Shown: positions 32,294 through 44,131 of the stretch, in pieces
Position numbering within the stretch: the first letter of the stretch is position 1
Layout of the letters: each line of letters opens with the position of its first letter
Assembly (NCBI GenBank): GCA_036925085.1
Contig: JAUPFP010000010.1
Span: forward strand, 4,129,568-4,193,567
Source of the DNA: Brachycybe producta
Lineage: Eukaryota > Arthropoda > Diplopoda > Playtdesmida > Andrognathidae
Direction of reading: 5' to 3'
DNA: 64,000 nucleotides
Made by a program: the position numbers and the translations under genes
Notes under the pieces: generated by a model
The model's input: the letters and a program-made list of their open reading frames with translations, nothing else
Database searches by the model: none
What the model was told of the DNA's origin: nothing

Positions 32294-32816
32294 CTAGTGG
32301 GGTAACCCGTCATAAATAACGGGAGCAAAATTCACAGGCACTTGTGCCCAGCATTAGAATTTCTTTTCCTCCGCCCTTTTATGACGTCACGCCAAGTAAC
32401 AAACCAATTAGAAATTGATGACGTTCATAAAAGGGCTGAGCAAAAGAAATTCTAATGCTGGGCACAATTGCCTATGATAAACTAGTTTAATTTTGCTACT
32501 ATTATCCCCTCGCCTTTTTATATTTGAAAGAGAAAATGAGTTTTTCATTTTCTCTGGTGTGCGCATGCGCGTCGTTTTTTTTTTTCCTTTTCTTACTCCT
32601 TTCATTTCAATTTCAGTCACCCCCTCCCACTTTTCCTCCCTCCACGTTTCTCTCTCCCCCTTCTACCCTTTCCAACCTTTTCCCCTCTCCAATTTAATAT
32701 CATGGGGTTCTTGGATGGGAAGGGTGCAACATATAGAGAAAAAAAAAAGCAGTTCATTTATTCAAATTTATATAAATTCCTAGGTTACACACACAGACCT
32801 GGGATATTATATATAA
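32294..32816 (-). mobile_element. Helitron-like element, array copy 3 (long form)
   Basis: Hairpin-CTAG end at 32294 (hairpin with one change), palindrome B, common body, and 5' end TCCCAGGTCTGTGTGTG on the minus strand at about 32816. It is head-to-tail with the two copies before it. Confidence 0.7.
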
Positions 32817-32850
32817 TTATTATTATTATTACTAGTAGTGTAGCTAGGCT

Positions 32851-33145
32851 TGCCACCTGTGGAGGAATACAGGCATTTAGAAATTGGGATGAACACAAGT
32901 TAGCTCCACCCTTTTTATGACGACCGGGAACTTCTAATTGGTTGGTTATGTAGTCTGACGTCACATCCTCCGCCCTTTTCAACGTTGAAAAGGGGGGAGC
33001 ATGTGACGTCAGATTACATAACCAAGTTTTTATACAATTTATTGTGTGGAGTACATGCTTCCGTTCGTGGAGGATGGTCCTGGTCGGAGCACATTTCCTC
33101 CGAATGGAAGACTGTCCTCCACAAAGGAGGAAAGGTGGCGCAAGA
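32851..33145. mobile_element. family G element, interrupted by MITE A
   Basis: CTTGCCACCTGTGGAGGAA, then MITE A (32870-33025), then GTTTTTATACAATTTATTGT to GGAGGAAAGGTGGCGCAAG. By comparison with 21931-22210 the sequence between GGAGGA and GTTTTTATAC was lost. Confidence 0.75.
32870..33025. mobile_element. MITE family A, rearranged: left arm plus doubled centre
   Basis: The left arm is complete. The centre then appears twice in inverted order (GACGTCACATCCTCCGCCC and GGAGCATGTGACGTC), ending at ATTACATAACCAA. The right arm is missing. Confidence 0.75.
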
Positions 33146-33256
33146 ATAAGTGTAGGCCGTCCTAGGACGGTAAAATTTACAAAAAAAAAATCATTTGTCC
33201 CTTCTTTTTATGATGAAATTTTTTTCCATCGCTTGATCACACGGGTTACTTATTAA

Positions 33257-33632
33257 AGGGGATGTTTGGCCTAAAACCACTTGCCCAAAAAGGACATTTG
33301 TACTAAAACCATTTGCACTAGACATTTGCCCTAAAACCATTTGCCCTAAAGGGACATTTACCCTAAAACCATTTGCCCTAAAACCATTTGCCTTAAAGGG
33401 ACATTTGCCCTAAAACCATTTGCCTAAAAGGGACATTTGCCCTAAAACCATTTGCCCTAAAGGGACATTTGCCCTAAAGGGACATTTGTACAAAAACCAT
33501 TTGCCCTAAAGAGACATTTGTACAAAAACCATTTGCCGTAAAGGGACATTTGTACAAAAACCATTTGCCCTAAAGGGACATTTGTACAAAAACCATTTGC
33601 CCTAAAGGGACATTTGTACAAAAACCATTTGG
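33257..33632. repeat. minisatellite CATTTGCCCTAAA, about 31-33 bp period
   Basis: Repeats of AAGGGACATTTG(CCCT/TACA)AAAACC followed by ATTTGCCCT, about a dozen units, all in one orientation. Related arrays are at 36600-36932 and 38305-38350. Confidence 0.8.
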
Positions 33633-33719
33633 TTAATCTTTAACATTTAACTCCATGTAAAGTCCCATAGACCAAACACCGTCCCACAAAAGTTAGAACT
33701 CTCATTAGTCATTACACAC

Positions 33720-34535
33720 CAGGGTTGCAGTGATTTAAATCACATTGATTTAAATCAATGATTTTTTTAAAAAAATCAAATGATTTTTTTTAAAAAAAAT
33801 TCACAATAAAAATTAAACAGTTCCCTGCATTTTTCTCTATGTTTATAAAATAAAGTCCGGTGGTAGTCCTTTCATTAATGCAGTATTTTTTCGGAAGATA
33901 TGCTTGAGGAAGTGTCCCCCAATTGACTGGTGGAAATCAGGGACAAATACTGAAGATATAGATAGTAATAGTAATCTACATGTAGTTAAGAACCTCAGAG
34001 GTAAACCGTTTTAAGTCACCTAAATTTTACAGTGGAATAATTTGAAAGTTTTTCTCTTCATGGAGGGAATAGGACTTAACATGGTATACCACAATCTAGC
34101 TGCCAATGTGTAAAACTGTGGACTTACCACTGTTTACCGCTGATAGAACTTGACAAGCTGTTTAAAAACACCAATTTTACATCTTACGAAGATGTAAAAA
34201 TTGATTTTTAATAAAAGAAAAAGTGACTTAACCCAGTTTACCTCTTGAGGCACTGATGTGCTTTGGGAACTAAAAAGGCTGCAAAGCTTGTGTTTACGTT
34301 TAGAATGTTAAATTAAAAGTGCTTGAAACTTATTATTTTAAAATTTGAATGTTTCTTAACATTTTTATTATTTTGCAATTATTTTACTAACAACTTAACA
34401 ATTAACGATGTTATTATTACTCATTTTTGCAAACATCGTCATAAAAAAAATTTAATATTTCATATAAATGAAAAAATCTGATTTAAATCAAAAAAATCGA
34501 TTTATTTGATTTTCTTAAAAAAATCAGCCACCCAG
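33720..34535. mobile_element. non-autonomous hAT-like element N1, copy 2 (inverted)
   Basis: CAGGGTTGCAGTGATTTAAA to AAATCAGCCACCCAG. Flanks TTACACAC/GTACACAT are a degenerate 8-bp duplication. It shares AACAATTAACGATGTTATTA and the CATCTTACGAAGATG hairpin with the other copies. Confidence 0.8.
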
Positions 34536-34543
34536 GTACACAT

Positions 34544-36252
34544 CCTACATTTAATTCCTATGACTCCCTCCAAATCCTAACAGCAACTCAGGCTCATGCT
34601 CTTGGGAAGCCTCTCCAGTGTGTAACACCCAGTAATTTGTGATCCTGCCAAAACCATAGCCTGGGGGTAAACAACTCTTCTTCTCTTAATTAATATTCAA
34701 GTGGTGGATTGATACTCTCAGGACCATGGTCACTTGGACCTGGTTACACCTCATATGTGTACACAGGTACAAGGTATAAAAAAACCATGTTCCTCTTTGT
34801 TCTTTGTCCACTCTTGCTCAACTTTTGTACTATGCTGATTAACATATCCGTATCATTGATGTTTCTAGACGAGAATGAATAAAGTGTTTACATTATGAAA
34901 CTACATTGTCTACTGTTTTGAAATCAATACTTCTCTAGACAAGCCGGAGACACCATAGGGCAAGAAGACATAGAGATCCCTACGGAGCAACACATCTTCC
35001 TAACAAAGGAAGATGATCTTCAATGGCAGCCAGAAGTGGATGGTCACCACCCTTCTGCTAGATTACACCACTACACAGAAGGCTGATCACAATCCATCAC
35101 CATCCGACTAAATCTGTAGCTCGAATCTTCTCCGTGCGGCCACCACGTGATCAAGAGAAGAAACGAGTTACAGAAAAAAGCATAAAGAGTTGCTCAATTT
35201 GGTTAAAGGACGCCATAAAGCTCACATGCGACTTCCATTTTTAGAAGAAATTCAAAATGAGTCAGACACAATTGTAACCGTAAATAGTCAAGTGAATGAT
35301 GGATCAGGGAATGGGGCTCAAGATTGCAACCCTGTGTTCAATTTCCGATTATAACTATCAATGTTTCTCAAAGTGTTCACGCAGTGTTCTTCAAGTTGCC
35401 TTCAAACGAATTTTGGAGAAAGTTGCAGAAACGATTCTTAACATAATGTTGCAAATAAGGCATAGGCCTACTCCAGAGTACATCATGGGCTAGTGTGGTT
35501 TTACAACTTGTGTTGTCAATTTTATGATACAGGTTCATGTGCCTGGCGAGAATCATGGGCATGGTGGGCTTAGTGAACTATGTGGACTGGGCTTAATATA
35601 AAGTCTCATGTGCTGGGCTCCAAATTATTTTTTCCACACTGTAAGTCTCTACTCCAAAGAGTCCTGAAAAATATTTCAAAACGTATTCACATATTTTATG
35701 ATTACACTGACACAAACAACAACCACCCTTTCATTTTCTTACTACATTGTTTTTTCTTATTTGGACTAATTTTTGTCTCACAATTTGAAATTATATCCTT
35801 GACATAATTATTTCCATTCCAATTTTAAGATAAAATGTTCTCTGCAATCTATCTAATTTGAATTTCTCCTTTTCTGATTCTCTCGTTTAGTAGTAGTTTC
35901 TTTTGATATTATTGTGTCTTTATTACTTTGTATACAACGTATTCTACTGTGATATCTTTGCTTAACTTTCAAATGAAGAGTATAATACTTCTTAAGGGGT
36001 CGTTGAGAAAAGAGAGGTGGAACTCTTATTATATAATTATCTCTCATGTATAGTACTTTGTAATCACTAATCAGTAAGTGGTCTTCAGCATCAAAATTGT
36101 CACGTTCTTAGGTGAAATGTAAAGTGTTCAAATTTCGATGTTTTAGGGTGGACCCCAAATGACGTGTTCAGAATCAGAAATCTCATAAACAAGGGGAAGG
36201 GGGAAAAATTGCGGTCGAAAAAGAGGTTGTTGCAATATAATTTAAAAAGGGC
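34544..36252. other. no gene recognised; possible LTR remnant
   Basis: A TATAAAAAAACC motif near 34775 and AATAAAG near 34877 could mark an old LTR, but no pair or binding site is clear. About 65 codons open near 35155-35350 (LLNLVKGRHKAHMRLPFLEE) without a recognised relative. Confidence 0.35.
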
Positions 36253-36260
36253 CTTGCCAC

Positions 36261-37306
36261 CAGTGCATTGGATTTGGGGATTTGAATTTAGGGTGAAAAA
36301 GAATGGATTCCGATTTGGATTTGGATTTATCTTCATAGAAAATTTAGTGATTTGATTTGGATTTCAACTAAAATGATTTGGATTTGATTTGGATTTAATA
36401 AATATATTTGGCCTTTTTAAAAAAATCAAGAAAGAAAGGAGTGATTAAGAAAATTTCCTTTTTTATGTAAATCATGTTAACTTCATGCCTAGCTGTCTTG
36501 AACAGGATAATTACAATCTGCTTGTGACCCAACACTCTTTAACAAAATAATTAGCTACTCTCAATTAGTCCCGAGTAGCCTCTAAACCATAGTGAGAAAG
36601 GGATATAGACAGTTGCCCTAAAGACAATTGCAATAGACACATCCCCTAATGCCATTTGCAATAAAACCACTTGCCCTTAAAGGACATTCTCCCAAACTGC
36701 TTGCCCTAAAAGGACATTTTCCCAAACTGCTTGCCCTAAAAGGACATTTTCCCAAACTGCTTGCCCTAAAGACATTTGTAATACACATCCCCTTATGCCA
36801 TTTGCCCTAATACCAATTACCCTAAGGGGATGATTGCCCTAGAGATATTTGAAATAAAACCACTTGCCCTAAAAGGACATTTGCCCTAAAACCACTTGCT
36901 CTAAAGGGCCATTTGCCCTAAAAAAATTCCCCCAAAAAAACCAATCTATTTTTTAAATATTTTTTTTCCCGAACTGTTTAGTGTATTTCATTGTAGTATG
37001 TTAAATAGTACAAAAAGTTAAGTTTGACTTATGTTTTTCCTTTTTGAATGCTCAATTGTATATGGCTTTACATTCAATAATTTCTGTCTGTTTATATTTA
37101 TATACAAGAAAATGTTTTACATTTTACAATATTGTAAAATCCAACAAAAATAAATTAGAAAAAAATTAGATATGAATTTGGATTTGATTTTTTTTTGTCA
37201 GATTTGGTAAAATATTATATGTTGGGATTTGGATTTGATGTGGCAGTTGCCAATAAAGATTTGAATTGGATTCAATCCAACAGAAAACACCAAATCCAAT
37301 GCACTG
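36261..37306. mobile_element. hAT-like element, CAGTGCATTGG ends
   Basis: CAGTGCATTGGATTTGG to CCAAATCCAATGCACTG, perfect inverted ends of 17 bp. Flanks CTTGCCAC (36253-36260) and ATTGCCAC (37307-37314) differ at one base. The arms are GGATTTGGATTTG tandem variants. A TTGCCCTAAAAGGACATT minisatellite (36600-36932) lies inside. Confidence 0.85.
36600..36932. repeat. minisatellite TTGCCCTAAAAGGACATT inside hAT-like element
   Basis: About 12 units of AAACTGCTTGCCCTAAAAGG plus ACATTTTCCC and variants, in one orientation. Same family as 33257-33632. Confidence 0.75.
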
Positions 37307-37317
37307 ATTGCCACAGC

Positions 37318-37571
37318 GGTTAGGTAAAGGTTCGTTTAGGTAAGGTTCGGTTATATGCTAGGTTAGGGAGAAAGGGTCATATTTTTTTGGTAGCTGTAAT
37401 GATGAGAAAGTGATGAAAAAGGTCTATATTTTGTCCCTATATTTTTTGGTAGCTGTAGTGACCCTTTTGATGAACAAAAGGTCTATATATTTTTTTTGGT
37501 AGCTGTAGTGACCCAAGTAGCTGTTCTCCCTCTAGTAGCTCTTGTGAGCCTTGGTAACTGTAGTGACCCCC
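37318..37571. mobile_element. minisatellite-armed element, truncated copy
   Basis: GGTTAGGTAAAGGTTCG followed by GGTAGCTGTAGTGACCC units matches the right part of 15600-16039. The other arm is missing. Confidence 0.7.
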
Positions 37572-39650
37572 AACCGTATATCCTTCTTTGGTTCACACTT
37601 CGCTGGGGCCTGGGCCCTTTTCTCCTAGTCTCATCCTTTAACATAAAGAGATCTTCCTGATAAATGGCAACACTAAGTCAATGGGGTAGCATTTCTCTAA
37701 TTGTAGTTCTTGTTTTATAGACGATGGAGTCATATTTAATATTTTTGCTGACCACTGGTCAATCGAAGTGATTGATGTAACTGGAGAATTGTGAGAAAGA
37801 TTTCCCACAATCCTCTTCTTGGGTATATAAGCCCGTGTTTTTATGTACAGAACAGAGTTTTGGGAAGAGAAATACACTGTTACTATGTGCAAAAAGTTGC
37901 TGAAGTTCTTATTTTATATTTTCTCATTTAGGATCGCCAATCCAGGTACAAACCTGGAGACAACACTCCAAATGAAACCAGGAAATACCACATGATCTAT
38001 CGGCTTTTAATCAGACACAAGCCTGAGGAGTAACAGAGCGAAAAAATCCTTAAAGCTGTAAAAGTTCGTCAAAAAGGAACTTGTGGGGAAACAAAAGGGA
38101 CTGGTTTGTTCCCTTGCTCCCAAATCAAAGTAGAATAAGTGGCCTAGCCACCCACTTTCAGTACGCCCAAAAAAATAAACTGTAGGCCCTGAGTTAATTC
38201 TACTCCCCCAGAGAAAGTGGTTTGTTACAATATAACGTGCAAAATGAGTTTTAGTTCAAACTTCTAACTTCCCAGTGATAGAAAAAGGGGTAAAAAAATG
38301 GATGACATTTGTCCTATAGACACTTGCCCTAAAAGGATGTTTGCCCTAATCAGCAGTCTAAATGTCATTTGGCGTTATTTGCGCACCTGCGGCGCACAAA
38401 TCTGTTAACTAATTAATCACTCTTAAACATAAAATTATAAACTTTTAGTGTTCTCTGTAGGCCTCTAAGCACTATTCATAACTCAACTGGAAATTTTCCA
38501 CATAGGCCTGGTTATTTTTTATTTTCAAAATTCAAAAGAAAAATTTAAACAATAGCAGTAAACAAAAATTAGACTTTTTGGCGCCCCTTCCACCTCGCAT
38601 ATCCTTAAAAACACGGCCCTGCCCAAACACTATCCATGCCCACAATGTGCCCGCAATTTCACAAGCATCACTGGCCAGTTTACAAAGAGGGCGAGATCTG
38701 TGGCATGACAAACATCAACAAAATCACATGAATGCAGGTCACAAAGGTCACAAAAGTTGGTTAGGCTTTACATGAGCACACATGCAATAAAATTATAGCA
38801 CTCATCTTGTCTTTTAGAAGAAACTAAACCTGGATTAGAAAGCTACGTGAACCACTGGACTTAGATGACCAATTGGCTAAGTGGACCAATGTGGTTAGTG
38901 GACCACAAGAGCTTAATTGACCCCTGGGAAGCGTGAATCACACGGCATATTGAAATACGAGAATAAATAGACCACTGGGCTTAATGTTATATGACAGTCG
39001 TAATGTCTTTCGGTAATGAGGTATCACAGTTCTAGTGGCCATTTTATGTAAAATAACTCCTCCAAAGAAAAGAAACCAAAAAAGGTTGGGTGCATCTAAT
39101 TTTTGCTTTGAAGGCGCGGTTAAGAATTCAGTAATTAGTATGCTGCCAAATTCACAAATGGTACACTGCCCCCTTTTTACTTAAACAAGATTGACTAGGC
39201 TAGTTCATCATGACACCTCAGAGCCACTTCAAAAACCACAAGGAAAAGAAACGACAACTACAGAAGAACAAACAAAAAAACAAAGGAGGAGGATGTTTGA
39301 CCATGACAGTGATTGAGTCTGATGACACACCGGACACTAAAAAATCATAGACCTATGTCATGATAACAATTCCAAACCATGGAAAAATATACTCACTAAT
39401 TAATAGTCGTCATTGTGTATTATTATTAGTATATTACATTGATGTGCTCCCTATTTACATATGTCAGTGATCCTTTAGTTTCCTCCCTCTTAATTCTTAA
39501 AACTGATGCAAGGATCTCCTACCAAGTGTAGCCATGTCAGATTGTCTACAATCTTGTTCCATACTGGAAAATCTCATTCAGAAACTTTAACAAAACGTTT
39601 ACTTATTAGAGGAAAATCATTCCCTGTGGTCGCAGGTAGGGGTTAAATTA
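37572..39650. other. no gene recognised
   Basis: Mostly unique AT-rich sequence. GTATATAAGCCCG near 37822 is promoter-like. AAAACACGGCCCTG at about 38610-38623 resembles an hAT end without a partner. A 46-codon ATG frame at 39210-39350 (MTPQSHFKNHKEKKRQLQKN start, acidic end) has no known relative. Confidence 0.35.
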
Positions 39651-39771
39651 CCGGCCACTTCATAGTATTACTGGTTTTTAGGTGATTGACCATTACCGAA
39701 ACCAGTAACATACGGATACATTTCGGTAATAAAGCTAAAATTTAATAAGCGCGGTAAAAAAACTTGAAAAT

Positions 39772-39784
<13 letters not shown>
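39651..39784. repeat. left-end fragment related to hAT-like element at 12492
   Basis: ACCATTACCGAAACCAGTAA and CATTTCGGTAATAAAG resemble the ACCGGTAA-rich ends of 12492-13543. Confidence 0.5.
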
Positions 39785-39806
<22 letters not shown>

Positions 39807-39808
39807 TT

Positions 39809-42043
39809 AGGGTGGTCCTTATTTTTTAAGTTTTTAAAAGTCTTTGTCTGACCCTCCCATGTTGTTCTATTATGTATAAAATTATGTTGTGCAAAGTTAT
39901 ATTACAGTCAAGCAATATTTAGGGGTAGCTCAATGAATATGAAATTCTTTATTTTTTATGATTTTTCTCTATTATTGCAGGTAAAGTGAAAAATTAATAG
40001 TTATGGCTACTGCAACCAGAAAAACCAATACTTTATGGCTTATTGGGCCAGAAGAGACCTCTATCAAGGGATCAAAGTTACCCTCTAATAAACAAGTGCT
40101 CAGTGTATTTTTTATCACCACCGAACCTTAAAAAAGACAATCCGTGAAAGTTCCCGTAGTGCTGTAAAAGAAGCTGCAGTATTTTTGGAAAAAGCCTGGA
40201 TTCCCATAAGACATGAACAGGATTGTGTTAAGAAGACAGAACAGCTTCATGAGAAGTGGGTCAAACTGAAAAAAAATTGTAATAGGAAAAGTGCTGTTCA
40301 GCAAAGTCATGAGAGTCAGTTTAAAGATGACCTCGATAATTTATTTGACATTGCTCATAAGGATGCCCTCACAATGATTACTATTCTAGAAGACAAGTAT
40401 TTTCTACTTGCACAGAGAGAAAAAGGTCGGCTTCCTGTGATTGTTTCAGGTTTTAGGTGTTAACCAGCTTCTAGGTGTGCCTAAGTTGCAGGCAGGCACT
40501 GGGGGTGTCAGGCAACTGCTGTTGCAGATTTCCTTAAAGAATGGGATGTTGTCGATCAAGTGAAAGCTATGTGCTTCGATACCACATTTAGCAACACAGG
40601 TCACAGAAATGGAACTTGTATTCTGTTAGAGCAGAAATTGCAGAAGGATCTTCTGTACTTTTCATGTCGTCACCATATCTTAGAACTTGTTCTTGCTAGT
40701 GCATTTAATGAAGCCATGGGTTGTACCTTTTCTGGCCCTGATGTAACCATATTCAAGCGATTCACGCAATTCTGGGTTAAAATAGATCAGTCATCTTACA
40801 TGTCTTTAGACAGCAGTGAAACTGTACAGCTTGTGATGAAAGATGAAAAAGACAATGTCATTGAATTCTGTACTAACCAGCTTCAACAAACTGACACTAA
40901 AATCAGAGATAATTACAGAGAATGTTTAGAATTAGCTATTATCTTTCTGGGAGGTACACCACCACGAGGTGTGCGATTTTTAGCCGCTGGGGCTGTACAT
41001 CATGCAAGATGAATGTCCAAAGCAATATACTCACTAAAAATGTGGCTGTTTCGTAACCAGTTTACTCTCACTGCAAGAGAAAAAAAAGGACTATGCAACA
41101 TTTGTGTCTTTCTTGTTTATGTCTACATCAAGGCTTGGTTCACTGCCCCACTTCCCATTACTGCAGCTTTCAATGATCAACAGCTTCTGCAAAAGCTTAG
41201 AGATTATAAAAAAATCAATCCTTCAATATCCAATGTTACTTGCAAGAAATTTGAGGGACATTTTTGGTACTTAAGTGAGGAACTAGTTGGATTGGCATTT
41301 TTTGATGACAGTGTGCCAATCAAATCAAAACAGGCAATGATAAAATATCTTTATGAAAAGGAAGGTGCAGATCAGCCTCTGAAGAGAATCCAAAAATGCC
41401 AGTGGCTCCATTAATATGAGAATAGAAGACTTTGTATTGAAGAACTCAATGCACTTATTTGACCATCTTGGCATTTCCAAAAGGTTCTTAGAACATGATC
41501 CAAAGATATGGCATCTGCGAGAAGACTACAAGCAAGCTAAGGATATCATAAAACATTTACAAGTTGTGAATGACAATGCTGAAAGAGGTGTGGCATTGAT
41601 GAAAGAGTACAATCCAATATTAACAAAAAATGAAGATCAGAAACAGTATTTGCTTCAAGTTGTGAAAGAACATTCTAGTCATTATCCAGATTGCAAAAAG
41701 ACTACATTAGCTACTTTGTAGTCATTACATGTTTGGTCCAATGTTAATAAAATGTGCATAAATTACATTGTTGTGTTTTAATTGTAACTTATGTATACAA
41801 AATAGTTCATTCTAATTATTTCAATATTAGTGACACTAGATAAACAATGGTATATACATTTTAGGAGAATACATAATGATTACGCTATTACGAAAACTTT
41901 GAATTCATTGAGCTACCTCTAAATATCAATTAAAATTTATAAACTTTTATGTAGACTATTTTTTTGGTTGGGAGAACAATTCTGGGGGGTCAGAACATGA
42001 AATATTTGCATTTAAAAATTACCATATATATCAAGGGACCACC

Positions 42044-42046
<3 letters not shown>
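39809..42046 (+). mobile_element. 2.2 kb DNA transposon inside TA microsatellite
   Basis: Ends AGGGTGGTCC and GGACCACCCT are perfect inverted repeats of 10 bp, with TA array on both sides. Similar short sequences lie just inside both ends. The size and one long broken transposase frame make it a nearly full-length autonomous-type copy. The target duplication cannot be read in TA repeats. Confidence 0.8.
40003..41721 (+). pseudogene. transposase-like pseudogene (hAT-like RNase H fold, superfamily uncertain)
   Basis: ATG at 40003 (MATATRKTNTLWLIGPEETS) follows an acceptor-like TTATTGCAG. Coding blocks are EAAVFLEKAWIPIRHEQDCV (to 40463), CFDTTFSNTG, FSCRHHILELVLASAF and IFLGGTPPRGVRF, then a stop at 41010-41012 exactly where relatives read HHARW, followed in frame by MSKAIYSLKMWLFRNQFTLT, IKAWFTAPLPITAAFND and HFWYLSEELVGLAFFDDSVP. 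After a frame change near 41415 comes VVNDNAERGVALMKEYN and a TAG at 41719-41721. The CFDTT aspartate, the CRHH cysteine-histidine pair and the later ARW region fit a transposase core with a C..H insertion as in hAT. I know such proteins as recurrent uncharacterised transposon products in invertebrates. Frameshifts near 40464-40530 and 41415 make it inactive. Confidence 0.75.
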
Positions 42047-42445
<399 letters not shown>

Positions 42446-42671
42446 TCCCTGTATGTGTAATGAATGCTGTCCTTTCATTTTACAATTCCGTTCTGGAAAT
42501 GTATAATTGTTCCAAATATTCTAATAAATGGTTGAAACGTGGAAAATCCAACACATTCATGACTCAAACAAGTGTCGAGCATGTCCGTTCGTCACAAAAT
42601 AATAATTGCATAATCAAACAATGCCTGCAGCCAGCAGCCCACACATGCAATGTTGAAAAGGAATAAGACGT

Positions 42672-43408
42672 CAGGGTGGCTGATTTTTTTTAGTTTGATT
42701 TAAATCAGAATTTTTTTTTCATTTATATAAAATATTAAATTTGTTTTATGATGATGTTTGCAAAACTGAGTAATAACATTGTTAATTGTTAAGTTGTTAG
42801 TAAAATAATTGCAAAATAAGAAAAAAAATGTTAATAAACAATCAAATTTGAAAATAATAAGTTTCAAGCACTTTTAATATGTTCAGAAGAACATATAAAC
42901 ACAAGCATTGCATTGCAGCCTTTTCAGTACCCAAAGCAAATCAGTGCCTCAAGAGGTAAACTGGGTCACTTTTCAACAAAAAAAAAAAAAAAGAAAAAAA
43001 AAAAACAAACACGATTTTTACATCTTCGTAAGATGTAAAATTCGTTTTTTTAAACAGCTTGTCAAGTTCTACCAGTAGTAAATAAATAGTGTTAAGTCCA
43101 CGGTTTTACAAATCGGCCCACTAGATGGTGGTATACCGTGTTAAGTCCTATTCCATCAATGAAGAGAAAAACTTTCAAACGACTCCACTGTAAAATTTAG
43201 GCTTGGTGACTTAACACAGTTTACCTCTGAGGCACTTACTATTTATATGTATGTATCTCTTTAATGATTTTTTCACCAGTCAATTGGGGATACTTCTTCT
43301 TCAAGTACATCGTTAAAAAAAAATCATTTGATTTATTAAAAAAAAATCATTTGATTTATTTAAAAAAATCATTTGATTTAAATCATGATTTAAATCACTG
43401 CCACCCTG
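42672..43408. mobile_element. non-autonomous hAT-like element N1, copy 3
   Basis: CAGGGTGGCTGATTTT to AAATCACTGCCACCCTG with perfect 8-bp duplication TAAGACGT (42664-42671 and 43409-43416). Interior as in the other two copies. Confidence 0.95.
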
Positions 43409-43416
43409 TAAGACGT

Positions 43417-44131
43417 ACAATGTAAACCCCCACCTCTCTTCATAAAAAAAATATATTTTAACACTATAGTAGCATGGCAGGCCTACAGATGTTCCTAGTT
43501 TTTTCTCTACCTACTTGTCATCTCATCTGTGACGATCTCAAAACACACACCTGACTTCAACTCACGCACTATCTATATTGGCTTCAACAACAAAAAAAAC
43601 TTGAATAAAACAAAGAAAAATAATAAAACACAAGAAAGAGATCCTCTCTCTCTCTCCTCAAGAATGAAGTTACAAAGAGAGAAAGTAAAAACGTAGAAAT
43701 CTACTTGGTTCACGCAGAGAATTTTAATGCAAAAATGCAAATGAATCCCGTGGCGGCCGTTGTTGTTTAGTGAATGCTATCATGTTTAAAACGGGAGATA
43801 GAATAATATTATTACGAAATATATTAATATTTACAAACCTCCTACCAGAACGAACCAACTTGTTAGAACTTCTTTTTAGTTGGATACCCCCACATTCTCT
43901 TGAGAAATGAGCACACCACACACACACATGAATAAGGTTAAAAATGCAAAATGAAATATACTTAATTTTTTTTAAATACATACAGAAAAACTACACTTCC
44001 TTGTACTTCTTTTTAGAAAAATTATGAGAAACTGAGTGAGCGAGAGATAATTTCTTTTCTTACAATGAAGAGGATAAAAAAACTTGTTAAAACGCCCAAA
44101 ATAAACACCCAAAATAATTCATACTGCGTTA
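43417..44131. other. no recognisable gene
   Basis: AT-rich with CA and TC microsatellite stretches. No coding match. Confidence 0.45.

Noticed and set aside
34544-34990. Possible solo LTR (TATAAAA, AATAAAG, later GGAGACACC)
   Set aside because: No matching second LTR, no TG...CA borders with a short duplication, and no primer-binding site that I could identify. The similar look of 37760-37960 is too weak.
38578-38775. 65-codon frame (MAPLPPRISLKTRPCPNTIH start)
   Set aside because: It begins inside what looks like an hAT end (ACGGCCCTG) and shows no recognisable domain.
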